Below are positions 16,926 to 24,750 of a stretch of DNA of 39,591 bases, piece by piece. The DNA is taken from NCBI GenBank assembly GCA_900545885.1, contig URAF01000016.1, positions 1-39,591 of the forward strand, read 5' to 3'. The position numbers and the translations under genes are program-made. The DNA is from an uncultured Eubacteriales bacterium. GTDB taxonomy: Bacteria; Bacillota; Clostridia; Christensenellales; CAG-917. Positions within the stretch are counted from its first letter, which is position 1. Every line of letters begins with the position of its first letter. A model generated the notes under the pieces. The model did no database searches. It was given only the letters and a program-made list of their open reading frames with translations, and was not told the DNA's origin.

Positions 16926-17768
16926 TTACACACCGCTGTATGCGCTGAAACCGCCGTCAATGGGGATTACAACGCCCGTAATAAACGACGCTTCGTGTTC
17001 CGAAAGCAAAAGTTTTGTTGCTCCGAAAAGTTCTTCGACCTCTCCGAACCTTCCCATCGGCGTAGCGTTGAGAATTTTGTTCGTGCGTGCCGTGGGGTTG
17101 CCGTCCTTGTCAAAAAGCAATGCGCGATTCTGATTTGTGACGAAAAATCCGGGGGCAATCGCGTTGACGCGAATACCAGCCTTTGCAAAGTGAACGGCAA
17201 GCCATTGAGTAAAGTTGCTGATGCCCGCTTTCGCCGCGCTGTATGCGGGGATTTTGGTAAGCGGGGTGTACGCGTTCATGGAAGAAATGTTGAGAATGCT
17301 GCAACCTTTTCTTCCGAGCATATCCTTTGCAAAAACCTGCGTCGGCAGGAAAGTACCGATAAAGTTGAGGTCGAAAACGAAACTTACGCCTTTTTCGTCA
17401 AGGGCGAAAAAATCCTTGTCAACCTGTTCGCCGATAACGCAGAACTCGTTGTCCGTGGTCGCGCGCGGATTGTTTCCGCCCGCGCCGTTAATCAATATGT
17501 CGCACAGTCCCAGTTCGGACACGATTTTGTCGTGCACGGTCTGTATTGACTGTTTGTCGAGAACGTTGCATTCGTACGCAACCGCACACCCGCCCGAAGC
17601 GTTTATGTCGTCTGCAACAAGGTCCGCAGCAGGCTTGTTGAGGTCAAGCAACGCGATTTTAGCCGCCGACGCCGCAAGTTCACGGGCAATGGCACCACAG
17701 ATAACTCCGCCTGCACCCGTAATTACCACAACTTTGTTTGTCAAATCTATATCGAATTTAGTGTTCAT
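16926..17768 (-). CDS. uxuB: D-mannonate oxidoreductase / fructuronate reductase, short-chain dehydrogenase type
   Basis: A 280-residue classical SDR has a Rossmann cofactor site VVITGAGGVICGAIA (near residues 14-28), NGAGGNNPRAT, catalytic Ser in LNISSMNAYTP, and Tyr-x3-Lys in YSAAKAG (near 178-184). The insert around FDLNFIGTFLPTQVFAKDM and the C-terminal PIDGGFSAYSGV match the Bacillus YjmF/UxuB-like group, which interconverts fructuronate and mannonate with NAD(H). This SDR form replaces the unrelated long-chain UxuB of E. coli. The place between uxuA (85-bp gap) and eda supports the role. The glycine-rich loop reads GAGGVIC rather than the usual GxxxGIG, as is common in this subgroup. 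Function is inferred from family and operon. Confidence 0.85.
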   Translation of the reverse strand: MNTKFDIDLTNKVVVITGAGGVICGAIARELAASAAKIALLDLNKPAADLVADDINASGGCAVAYECNVLDKQSIQTVHDKIVSELGLCDILINGAGGNNPRATTDNEFCVIGEQVDKDFFALDEKGVSFVFDLNFIGTFLPTQVFAKDMLGRKGCSILNISSMNAYTPLTKIPAYSAAKAGISNFTQWLAVHFAKAGIRVNAIAPGFFVTNQNRALLFDKDGNPTARTNKILNATPMGRFGEVEELFGATKLLLSEHEASFITGVVIPIDGGFSAYSGV

Positions 17769-17853
17769 ACTACCTCCTCGGTCATCTCGTGAAATCGGAC
17801 AATCACATCGGACAAAGCACTGAATATGTTTTCCGACTATTCACGTTATTTTA

Positions 17854-18909
17854 TCATTTATTGCTGTTTTGCTTGTTGTATCTGAACGTTTCCCAGACGC
17901 CGTTTATATAGCTTGCTCCGAGCGCACGGTCGTAAAGTCCGTAACCGGGTTTTCCCGTTTCTCCCCATATCATTCTGCCGTGGTCGGGACGGACGTAGCC
18001 ATCGTAGTCGACATCGGACAAAGCCTTGACAATGCCGATGATGTCAAGCGAACCGTAATTCTGGTCGTGCGCCGTTTCTTCGAACCCGTTTTCCGTCAGA
18101 AGAATGTTGCGTATGTGCATAAAATGTATTCTTCCTTGCGACGCGTACTTTCTTACAAGTCGTGGGATATCCGCCTTCGGGTCGGCTCCGAGCGACCCCG
18201 TGCAGAACGTAAGACCGTTGTACGGGCTGTCCACGAGTTTGAGAAAACGGTCAATGTTCTTTTCGCAGGTTATTATGCGGGGCAACCCGAAAATCGGCCA
18301 CGGCGGGTCGTCGGGGTGAATTGCCATTTTGACGTCGCACTCTTCGGCGACGGGAATTACGGCTTTGAGGAAATATTCCAGATTTCCGAACAGTTTTTCC
18401 TCATCAACGCTTTTATACTGTTCAAACAGATGCTTTAAGTCTTCTTTTTTGTAACTGCTGTCCCACCCCGGCAACGAGAGTTCGCCGTCGAGCGGGTCCA
18501 TTGCAGCAAGCTGGTCGGCATAGTAAACAAGTGACGTCGAGCCGTCTTTTGCCACTTTGTCGAGCTGCGTTCTCGTCCAGTCGAATACGGGCATAAAGTT
18601 GTAGCATATGCATCTTACGCCCGCTTTTCCGAGGCGTCTGATATTCTCCTTGTACGCTTCGATGTATTTGTCGCGAGTAGGCAAACCGAGCTTTATGTCC
18701 TCGTGTACGGGGACGCTTTCGATGACTTCGGCTTGAAGCCCGTGCGCGTGCGCCGCGTTCACGAGTTTTGCTATGCTTTCTTCCGACCACACCTCGCCTA
18801 CGGGCACGTCGTACACCGCCGTTACCACGCTGTACATATTGGGTATCTGGCGGATTTTGTCCAATGTGATTTTGTCGTTTTCGCCATACCAGCGAAAGGT
18901 CATTTTCAT
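17854..18909 (-). CDS. uxuA: Mannonate dehydratase
   Basis: A 351-residue TIM-barrel metalloenzyme dehydrates D-mannonate to 2-keto-3-deoxygluconate and typically uses Mn2+ or Fe2+. Typical UxuA stretches are visible: MTFRWYGENDKITLDKIRQI at the start, CYNFMPVFDWTRTQL, KMAIHPDDPPWPIFGLPRI with metal-binding His, FCTGSLGADP, FMHIRN, and YVRPDHGRMIWGE near the end. The first ATG overlaps the uxaC stop (ATGA) and sits 8 bases after GGAGG; a second ATG two codons on is also possible. Length is normal for the family. It is the third enzyme of the glucuronate branch, and no galacturonate-branch genes (uxaA or uxaB) are seen. Confidence 0.96.
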   Translation of the reverse strand: MKMTFRWYGENDKITLDKIRQIPNMYSVVTAVYDVPVGEVWSEESIAKLVNAAHAHGLQAEVIESVPVHEDIKLGLPTRDKYIEAYKENIRRLGKAGVRCICYNFMPVFDWTRTQLDKVAKDGSTSLVYYADQLAAMDPLDGELSLPGWDSSYKKEDLKHLFEQYKSVDEEKLFGNLEYFLKAVIPVAEECDVKMAIHPDDPPWPIFGLPRIITCEKNIDRFLKLVDSPYNGLTFCTGSLGADPKADIPRLVRKYASQGRIHFMHIRNILLTENGFEETAHDQNYGSLDIIGIVKALSDVDYDGYVRPDHGRMIWGETGKPGYGLYDRALGASYINGVWETFRYNKQNSNK

Positions 18910-20309
18910 TTCTTGTTTCCTCCTCCGACAAAATAATTTTTGGCGTTGTAATAACTTATATTTTGCGCTAGCCGACGAAGCGGTTCACCTGTCGGATACT
19001 CCCCGTCCTCTGCCATTTTGCCGAGTACGGAGCAAAGCACTCTTCTGAAATAATCGTGTCGCGCGTAAGACACGAAACTGCGCGAGTCGGTGAGCATTCC
19101 GTTGAAATGTCCGATACCTGCCGTTGCCGCAAACACGGCAAGCTGTTCGCGAATGCCGTCGCTGTGGTCGAGGAACCACCACGCCGCGCCGAGTTGCATT
19201 TTGCCGCGACTTTCTCCCGCGAAGTTTCCGAGCATTGTCGCCAAAGGATAATAGGACGCGGGATTGAGGGTGTAGACTATCGTTTTCGGCATTCCGCCCT
19301 CTTTTTCCACGGCGTCGAACAATCTGCCCGCCGCTTCGACGTCCACACAGTTACCCACGCTGTCTATGCCGCAATCCGCGCCGATTGCCGCAAAACGCGT
19401 TGTGTTCTGATTGCGAAGCACGCCCGTGTGTATCTGCATGACAAGCCCACGTTCCCTGAACATTGCGGCAAGACGTTTTGTCACGGTAAACGAGAATTCC
19501 GAGCACTCTTCCGCACTCGGTTTTTCTCCGTTAATCTTTTTTGCAAACGCTTTTTCGGCGACCGCGTCACAGTCCGCACCGCCCGCAAAGTTCTTGAACG
19601 AACAGTCGGCGGCAACCGCGCCGTGCGCCACGAAATAATCCAGCCTTGCCGCAAGCGCGTCGCAAAGCGTATCGACGGAAACGATGTTTATGCCGCTCGC
19701 CGAAGACAGCTTCGCAATATAATTGCAGAAACCGTCTTTATCGATGTTGATTGCATTGTCGGGACGGAAACAAGGAAGAACGGCAAAAGGCAAATCTTCC
19801 TTTTGCAGGAGTTCGTGGAATTTCAACTCGTCCGTCGGGTCGTCCGTGGTAATGACCGTGTCGACTCCCGAGCGCGCAATCAGTCTGCGTGCCGAAAAAC
19901 CGCCGTCGGACATAACGCCGAGCGTCTTTTCCCAAATTTCCTGTGCCGTATCTTCCGAAAGTGGCGTTGCTATGCCAAAATATTTTTTTAGTTCAAGATG
20001 AGCCCACTGGTAAACGGGATTTCCCGCAAAATCGGGAAGGACTTTTGCAAACGCCAGAAATTTGTCGTAGTCCGACGCATCGCCCGTGATATACATTTCG
20101 TCAACGCCAGCATTTCGCATTACGCGCCATTTGTAGTGGTCGCATTCGAGCCACAGTTGCGTGAGATTGTAAAATGCGCGGTCGCGATATATTTCCTCGG
20201 GACTCAGATGACAATGATAATCAAAAACAGGCAAATCACGGACAGCCGAATAAAGTTCCTCGGCGGTCGGATTGTCAAGAAGAAATTTGTCCGACATAAA
20301 AGATTTCAT
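18906..20309 (-). CDS. uxaC: Glucuronate (uronate) isomerase
   Basis: A 467-residue amidohydrolase-superfamily isomerase converts D-glucuronate to D-fructuronate and often galacturonate to tagaturonate. DYHCHLSPEEI (near residue 30) is the first metal-binding strand. SGVDTVITTDDPTDELKFHE, LPCFRPDNAINI, VMQIHTGVLRNQNT and the C-terminal GHFNGMLTDSRSFVSYARHD are all typical of UxaC. The start has AGAGGTG upstream and is the first gene of the uxaC-uxuA-uxuB-eda-kdgK operon. About 30 bp further up is a pair of AraC-type half-sites shared with the divergent regulator. Since only mannonate-branch enzymes follow, glucuronate is the likely physiological substrate. Confidence 0.97.
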   Translation of the reverse strand: MKSFMSDKFLLDNPTAEELYSAVRDLPVFDYHCHLSPEEIYRDRAFYNLTQLWLECDHYKWRVMRNAGVDEMYITGDASDYDKFLAFAKVLPDFAGNPVYQWAHLELKKYFGIATPLSEDTAQEIWEKTLGVMSDGGFSARRLIARSGVDTVITTDDPTDELKFHELLQKEDLPFAVLPCFRPDNAINIDKDGFCNYIAKLSSASGINIVSVDTLCDALAARLDYFVAHGAVAADCSFKNFAGGADCDAVAEKAFAKKINGEKPSAEECSEFSFTVTKRLAAMFRERGLVMQIHTGVLRNQNTTRFAAIGADCGIDSVGNCVDVEAAGRLFDAVEKEGGMPKTIVYTLNPASYYPLATMLGNFAGESRGKMQLGAAWWFLDHSDGIREQLAVFAATAGIGHFNGMLTDSRSFVSYARHDYFRRVLCSVLGKMAEDGEYPTGEPLRRLAQNISYYNAKNYFVGGGNKK

Positions 20310-20340
20310 AATTCACCTCTAAATAATTGTATAACTTTTA

Positions 20341-20390
20341 TTTTTGCAAATAAATTGCAGTTTTTGACAAATAACTTGCAAAAATTGACA
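20341..20390. promoter_or_regulatory. AraC-type direct-repeat operator between uxaC and the regulator gene
   Basis: TTTTTGCAAATAAATTGCA (20341-20359) is repeated as TTTTTGACAAATAACTTGCA (20361-20380), offset by 20 bp or about two helical turns. A further partial copy, AAAATTGACA, ends at 20390. This is the geometry of AraC/XylS activator sites. Toward uxaC the -10-like TATACA/TACAAT (20326-20333) has no good -35 box, as expected for an activator-dependent promoter. TTGACA boxes facing the regulator gene (20364-20369, 20385-20390) overlap the repeats and could allow autorepression. Confidence 0.6.
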
Positions 20391-20472
20391 TATTGGGTTA
20401 GAATTCGGGTGTAGATGTTCCGCATATCAAAGTTTGTACAATAGAACGCGGAAAATCCGCACGGGGGAAAAT

Positions 20473-21357
20473 ATGCAGAAGGTAAAAGCACTTTCGAAAT
20501 GGACTTCGTCACAACTCATGACGAACAAAAACTACGAAATAAACTTTTACAGCGACAAGGATTTCAAAGCCGTGAGCCTACACAGCCACGATTTCTACGA
20601 ACTCTATTTTTTTGTGAGCGGCAACGCAAGCTACATCATCGAAAACGGACATTATGCGCTTCATTCTGGCGACATTCTGATGATTTCCCCTCAAAACCTG
20701 CACCAACTCGACATCAACGACAGTCGTGAAACCTACGAACGCGTCGTGTTGTGGCTCAATCCGAAATACGTCAAAACCCTGTCCAGCGCGGCAAGTGATT
20801 TGTCCGAATGCTTCGCACTCTGCGACGAAAGAAAAGATTTCCTTTTGCGCGACGCCGAAGTGTCGGCAACGGTGAAAGAACTGCTCTTTTCGTTGTACTC
20901 AAAAAACAATTCCGAAGAATTCGGAAGCGACATCGAATGCGAAAACATCATACGCGACGTGCTGCTGGTTATATCGCGTTATTTGCGCAAATCTACACGT
21001 TCGACTGTGTCCGACGGCATGCAAAACAGGCTGGCGGCGTCGCCTGTCACAAAGATATTCCGTTACGTTGATGAACATCTCGGCGACGACCTTACTCTCG
21101 ACAACATAGCCGAAAACGTATTCCTCAACAAATTTTACATTGCAAGGCTTTTCAAAAAGGAAACAAACAGCACTTTGCACCAATACATTCTGAAAAAAAG
21201 GCTGTTGCAATCCAAAAAACTCATCGAAAACAACGTTCCGATTGCCGAAGTCTGCACAAAATGCGGGTTCAACGACTACTCGCACTTTTTCAGGGCGTTC
21301 AAAAGCGAATACGGCATAACGCCTAAACAGTACCATTCGCTCATTTCTTCTCCGTAA
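20473..21357 (+). CDS. AraC-family transcriptional regulator of the uronate operon
   Basis: A 294-residue protein has an N-terminal cupin sensor (about residues 20-110, with SLHSHDFYELYFFVSGNASY and LHSGDILMISPQNLHQLD) and a C-terminal AraC DNA-binding domain with two helix-turn-helix units (DLTLDNIAENVFLNKFYIAR and VCTKCGFNDYSHFFRAFKSE, ending GITPKQY). The cupin His residues suit a sugar or uronate ligand. It starts at ATG 20473 after GGGGGAA; an upstream TTG start has no ribosome site. It is divergent from uxaC and shares an intergenic region with direct-repeat half-sites, so it most likely activates the uronate operon when the inducer is present. Family is certain; target and inducer are inferred. 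Confidence 0.92.
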   Translation: MQKVKALSKWTSSQLMTNKNYEINFYSDKDFKAVSLHSHDFYELYFFVSGNASYIIENGHYALHSGDILMISPQNLHQLDINDSRETYERVVLWLNPKYVKTLSSAASDLSECFALCDERKDFLLRDAEVSATVKELLFSLYSKNNSEEFGSDIECENIIRDVLLVISRYLRKSTRSTVSDGMQNRLAASPVTKIFRYVDEHLGDDLTLDNIAENVFLNKFYIARLFKKETNSTLHQYILKKRLLQSKKLIENNVPIAEVCTKCGFNDYSHFFRAFKSEYGITPKQYHSLISSP

Positions 21358-21360
21358 AAA

Positions 21361-21392
21361 AACACCGAAAGCTTTTTATCGCTTACGGTGTT
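21361..21392 (-). terminator. Rho-independent terminator of the 26.7-21.5 kb operon, convergent with the AraC gene
   Basis: AACACCG (21361-21367) pairs with CGGTGTT (21386-21392), extended by AGC/GCT inside. On the minus strand it ends in a seven-T run, so it mainly stops the leftward operon. On the plus strand the T-run is short, but the hairpin follows the AraC-gene stop immediately and may serve both. Confidence 0.8.
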
Positions 21393-21461
21393 ATTCAGCA
21401 TAATTGAATTGTGATATTTGCTTTTATGTTGCCCTGCTTGTCGGGTGTTTTTCGATTTCGT

Positions 21462-22175
21462 TTACTTTTTTCTGTTTTTGAAATGCAGTTCGCGAAGTCC
21501 TTCGACTTCGTCGCATATTGCTTTCAGGTTGCAGGTTGCGCAGTCGAAGTTCATACCGCTCAAAACTTTGTTGAGCGTGATGGTTATGTCGTCGACTTTC
21601 TTCGCGTTTGCGGAAAGCATGGGGAAAATGCCGAGGTCTTCCGTAACGTAAATCACGGACACGGCTTTCACGTGCGGATTTTTCCTGTACGCTTCGATGT
21701 AATACGCCGCGATTTTTCCGAAGGTTATGCCCTCTTTAAGCGCGGTTTTCGATATTCTGACCTGCTCTTTTCTGTCGAGGGCGGAAATTCTCGTCATTAC
21801 GCCTTTCAGGAAAACGTCGTAAGCCACGAACTCGATGTCCTTGATTGCGTTGTAGCATTTCATTGCGTCGTCCGAAAAGTCGTCCGCCTGTATCAGCACT
21901 ATTTTGGCATAAGGCGTATCGGACTTGATTTCCTGCAAATCCTTGCCGTAAAGTTTTACGCAATCGGGTTCAAACAGCCCCTGCGCCGACGTTACAACTG
22001 TAAAAGACGCGGACGGATTTTTGCTTCCGCCAAGTTCGTAAGCCGTATCGTGCTGAAAGATTATTTCGTTGCGGTCGCTGGACTTCCATTTCTCGCCGTC
22101 TGCGGGAAACACTTTGGGCGTGAAAGGCGCAAGCGCACCGACAACGTCTTTGATAATAGCGTCGTAAAGTTCCAT
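21462..22175 (-). CDS. Truncated acetyl-CoA-synthase (CODH/ACS beta)-like protein
   Basis: This 237-residue protein resembles an internal part of acetyl-CoA synthase (AcsB/CdhC). QVRISKTALKEGITFGKIAA followed by PHVKAVSVIYVTED matches the ACS segment just before the A-cluster domain, and YELGGSKNPSASFTVV resembles its E-x-G-G region. The end carries C-x2-C-x5-C (Cys212, 215, 221 in FDCATCNLKAIC), in the place of the first A-cluster cysteines. The CODH-binding N-terminal domain, the fourth cluster cysteine and the C-x-C that binds distal nickel are missing. It is therefore unlikely to make acetyl-CoA; it may hold an Fe-S cluster or bind a corrinoid protein. No good ribosome site precedes the ATG. 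It is last in the cooC-dehydratase-activase operon. The homology is from motif memory. Confidence 0.6.
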   Translation of the reverse strand: MELYDAIIKDVVGALAPFTPKVFPADGEKWKSSDRNEIIFQHDTAYELGGSKNPSASFTVVTSAQGLFEPDCVKLYGKDLQEIKSDTPYAKIVLIQADDFSDDAMKCYNAIKDIEFVAYDVFLKGVMTRISALDRKEQVRISKTALKEGITFGKIAAYYIEAYRKNPHVKAVSVIYVTEDLGIFPMLSANAKKVDDITITLNKVLSGMNFDCATCNLKAICDEVEGLRELHFKNRKK

Positions 22176-22208
22176 ATCTAAAACGGATTTTGAGTTTTAA
22201 CCGATTTT

Positions 22209-22232
22209 CACGGCGCGCAAAAGCGCGCCGTG
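22209..22232. other. Perfect 10-bp-stem hairpin before the ACS-like gene
   Basis: CACGGCGCGC-AAAA-GCGCGCCGTG is a perfect GC-rich hairpin between the 37-residue ORF and the ACS-like gene. No T-run follows on the minus strand, so it is a weak terminator at best. Partial attenuation or mRNA processing that sets the level of the last gene is more likely. Confidence 0.6.
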
Positions 22233-22251
22233 AAATAAGTTAGGATTAAGT

Positions 22252-22365
22252 TCAGATTTTGTCGACGATTTTTTTCTTGTCGAATCTTTTGCCGAGCCAT
22301 CTGTAAACCACGGCAATGAGTTTCATGTCGAGGTTGAAATAGTAAATCAGGAACAGGGTTATCAT
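22252..22365 (-). CDS. 37-residue small membrane-type protein coupled to the activase gene
   Basis: Just after the activase stop, GGAGG (inside the last activase codons) is followed 5 bases later by ATG 22365 and an open frame of 37 codons. The product begins MITLFLIYYFNLDMKLIAVV, then a basic tail (YRWLGKRFDKKKIVDKI). The hydrophobic first half suits a membrane-associated or amphipathic helix, and the tail suits the cytoplasmic side. It matches no family I know. Spacing, ribosome site and composition all argue for real translation. Sitting in an operon of Fe-S redox proteins, it could be a membrane tether or a small subunit; this is inference. Confidence 0.6.
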   Translation of the reverse strand: MITLFLIYYFNLDMKLIAVVYRWLGKRFDKKKIVDKI

Positions 22366-22366
22366 A

Positions 22367-23170
22367 TTACGCCTCCTGTGCAAGACCCTTCTGACGCGCG
22401 TACTCTGCCGCACCGAGCGCACCCATAAGCTGAGGGTCGACGGGAAGGTCTACGACCTTGATTTTAAGTACGTGTTCTATCGCGCGTTTGAGTCCTTCGT
22501 TTTTTGCGCAGCCGCCCGTAAGCGTGATGCTGTCCGTTGCGCCGGCTTTCTTTGCCATGACGAAACATCTCTTCGCAACCGCGAGCTGAATGCCTGCCGC
22601 GATTTCTTCTCTGGGTTTGCCTTCGCCGACCAGCGTAATGACTTCGCTTTCCGCAAAAACCGTGCATTGTGCGGTAATCGGAATGGTGTTCTTTGCGCTG
22701 AGAGAGAGTTTGGAGAACTCGTCGAGGCTGACTTCAAAGGCGTTTGCCATGGATTCGAAGAATCTGCCCGTACCTGCCGCGCACTTGTCGTTCATAGCGA
22801 AGTTCTTGACCGTGCCGTCTTCGGCTATCGCGATGCCTTTGACGTCCTGTCCGCCGATGTCGATGATTGCCTTGACTTTGGGGTTGGTGATGTGAACGCC
22901 CATAGCGTGGCAGCTGATTTCGGAAATGTTTTCCTCAGCCTGCGGCACTTTGTTTCTGCCGTAACCCGTACCGATGAGGTAGGAAAGGTCGTCTATGGAT
23001 TTGAGGTCGGGAACCTGCGAAATTGCGGCTTCCAGACCTGCGCGTGCGCTCTGTTCGCTGTTGATTTTGCTTCTGATTGTATTGTGTGCTACCATTTTGC
23101 CGTTCTCGTCGAGAATAACGGTCTTGGTGTAAGTAGAACCGACGTCGCATCCGCCGAAATATTTTTTCAT
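22367..23170 (-). CDS. ATP-dependent activase of the 2-hydroxyacyl-CoA dehydratase/double-cubane family
   Basis: A 267-residue BadF/BadG/HgdC-type ATPase forms a homodimer with one [4Fe-4S] cluster at the interface and uses ATP hydrolysis to push a low-potential electron into its partner. The ASKHA phosphate loops GGCDVGSTYTKTVIL (residues 6-20) and IIDIGGQDVKGI are visible, as are the cluster cysteines Cys130 (NDKCAAGTGRF) and Cys169 (TAQCTVFAESEV). The ATG at 23170 is preferred because AGGAG lies 7 bases upstream; an ATG six bases earlier is too close to it. It follows the larger dehydratase-like gene by 17 bp, so the partner is clear. What the electron is finally used for is not. Confidence 0.9.
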   Translation of the reverse strand: MKKYFGGCDVGSTYTKTVILDENGKMVAHNTIRSKINSEQSARAGLEAAISQVPDLKSIDDLSYLIGTGYGRNKVPQAEENISEISCHAMGVHITNPKVKAIIDIGGQDVKGIAIAEDGTVKNFAMNDKCAAGTGRFFESMANAFEVSLDEFSKLSLSAKNTIPITAQCTVFAESEVITLVGEGKPREEIAAGIQLAVAKRCFVMAKKAGATDSITLTGGCAKNEGLKRAIEHVLKIKVVDLPVDPQLMGALGAAEYARQKGLAQEA

Positions 23171-23187
23171 AATCATTCTCCTTTATA

Positions 23188-24750
23188 TTACCATGTCAAA
23201 TCGTCTTCGTAGTCGACGAGAGTGGGGTCAAGCGGCTCCTCGCGGAAAACCGTCTTCATATATCTGTTGACGCTGTTGCGCATTTCTTTTCTGGTGACCG
23301 TTCTTCTGTCGCAGAGGTCGTGTTCAACCCAGATAAGGTGAATGCCGCGTTCTCTTGCCTGCTCTTCGAACAAGCCTTGCAGACCTGCCATGTTCTTGCA
23401 GGATACGTGGCCGTACATTATGACGATGTTTGCGTTGAACTTCTTGCACATTCTCCAGCATTCGTCGAGAACGTTTGCGTAACCGCCGTTGGTGTGCGAA
23501 CGCATACTCATTCGTTCGTAAGCCTTTGCAAGGTCGATGAGAGAGGCTTCTTTGTCCTCGGTGTCGAAGAAATGGTGCGACAGCATACATTCCATGTCGA
23601 CCAGAACTTTGATGCCCCAGCAGTTCTGCGCCCAGTAGGAGAAGTTGGAATAGTAGTGAGCGGGACAGCTCCAGACTATTGCGCGGTGACGGGGTTTGAT
23701 ATCCGCCGCCTTGTCTTTCTCGTACTGTTTCATCATCATATCGTAAACGATTTTGTCGCCTTTAAGGAACGTATCGTCTCTGGAACCCGCAATCTGGAAC
23801 TCGAACATTCTGTGCAACGCAAGCGCGGGACCGCAGACCTGCGGATAATCCGTGCAGTTGACGTCCCACTTTTTGAGCATGTATTCGGTTTCCTGATTGT
23901 AGCGTTTCATGCAAGTGAAGTAGTTATCCCAGTCGAATTTCTCGCCCGTCTGGTCTTCGATGAACTTGATGCACGCTTTGATGTCCTTGACCGCATATTC
24001 CTGAACCTCGGGTTCGTTGAAACGGACGGGAGGAGAAAGCGGATATGTAGGAAGGTTGAAGTATCTTTCCTGGAAAATACTTGTCATGAGCGACCCGTCG
24101 CAAGGCATGGAACTCGAAATGAGGCATTTGCCGAGCTTGGGATAGTCGTTGACGACGGCGCAGCCTGCTTCGCAAGCGGGAAGCGGGCAAACGTCGGCGG
24201 GAAGACCGTAGTTTTCGATTGCGTCGATGTACGGAATGTTCGCCTGCTGGTCCATTTCGCCCGCGATGAATACGGGTATCATCTGGACGGAAAGTCCGAC
24301 GAGGTTGGGGAAACCGCACATAATCTGAATGGGCATCATCTCGTCGAACAGAACGATTTTCTCGCTTCTCTTCTTTGCGCGTTTGCTCTTGCCGTTCAGG
24401 TGTTCGTCCGCGCCGAGAATTATGGACGTCATTTTGATTGCGTGGCTGCACATAGCCCAGAACTGACGGTAGCATATACGCAGTTCCGTTCCGCGCAAAC
24501 CGAGCGTGTGTCTGTCCATAAACGCGGGAGTGGTGAGGTAAGTCGCCATCCAGCGGTATCTGAACAGAGCCTTGACGAGTTGCGTGGGATATTTGAGACT
24601 GAGCTTCATGAGCGCGCCCCAGGTTTTGAGCCAGCAACCGAAGTCGAACATAGTGTCTTTGAAACCTCTCCATTCGCGGCGTTTCAAAGCTATTTTACCG
24701 TTGTAGAGATTGCCGAGCCCTTTCTGTTTTTTCTTTTTGGCGTCTTTCAT
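23188..24750 (-). CDS. 2-hydroxyacyl-CoA dehydratase / double-cubane-type protein, larger subunit with N-terminal extension
   Basis: A 520-residue member of the HgdB/BcrC/FldC family binds Fe-S clusters and receives electrons from the activase. The core starts near residue 130 (KIVLFDEMMPIQIMCGFPNL). Conserved-type cysteines include Cys188, 193 and 197 (CPLPACEAGC), Cys217 in SSSMPCDGSL, and one in IVMYGHVSCKNMAG. The first 125 residues are an unusual, strongly basic extension with Trp/Tyr-rich amphipathic helices, making it about 100 residues longer than typical subunits. It overlaps the upstream subunit gene by four bases (ATGA). No acyl-CoA genes (CoA transferase, acyl-CoA dehydrogenase) are nearby, so a dehydratase role is doubtful; a double-cubane [8Fe-9S] reductase is an alternative. 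Confidence 0.8.
   Translation of the reverse strand: MKDAKKKKQKGLGNLYNGKIALKRREWRGFKDTMFDFGCWLKTWGALMKLSLKYPTQLVKALFRYRWMATYLTTPAFMDRHTLGLRGTELRICYRQFWAMCSHAIKMTSIILGADEHLNGKSKRAKKRSEKIVLFDEMMPIQIMCGFPNLVGLSVQMIPVFIAGEMDQQANIPYIDAIENYGLPADVCPLPACEAGCAVVNDYPKLGKCLISSSMPCDGSLMTSIFQERYFNLPTYPLSPPVRFNEPEVQEYAVKDIKACIKFIEDQTGEKFDWDNYFTCMKRYNQETEYMLKKWDVNCTDYPQVCGPALALHRMFEFQIAGSRDDTFLKGDKIVYDMMMKQYEKDKAADIKPRHRAIVWSCPAHYYSNFSYWAQNCWGIKVLVDMECMLSHHFFDTEDKEASLIDLAKAYERMSMRSHTNGGYANVLDECWRMCKKFNANIVIMYGHVSCKNMAGLQGLFEEQARERGIHLIWVEHDLCDRRTVTRKEMRNSVNRYMKTVFREEPLDPTLVDYEDDLTW

Noticed and set aside
21462..22175. Functional acetyl-CoA synthase
   Set aside because: The fourth cluster cysteine, the nickel-binding C-x-C and the CODH-binding domain are absent, and no CODH gene is present.
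22209..22232. Strong rho-independent terminator inside the cooC-like operon
   Set aside because: The stem is perfect but no T-run follows on the transcribed strand, so full termination is unlikely.
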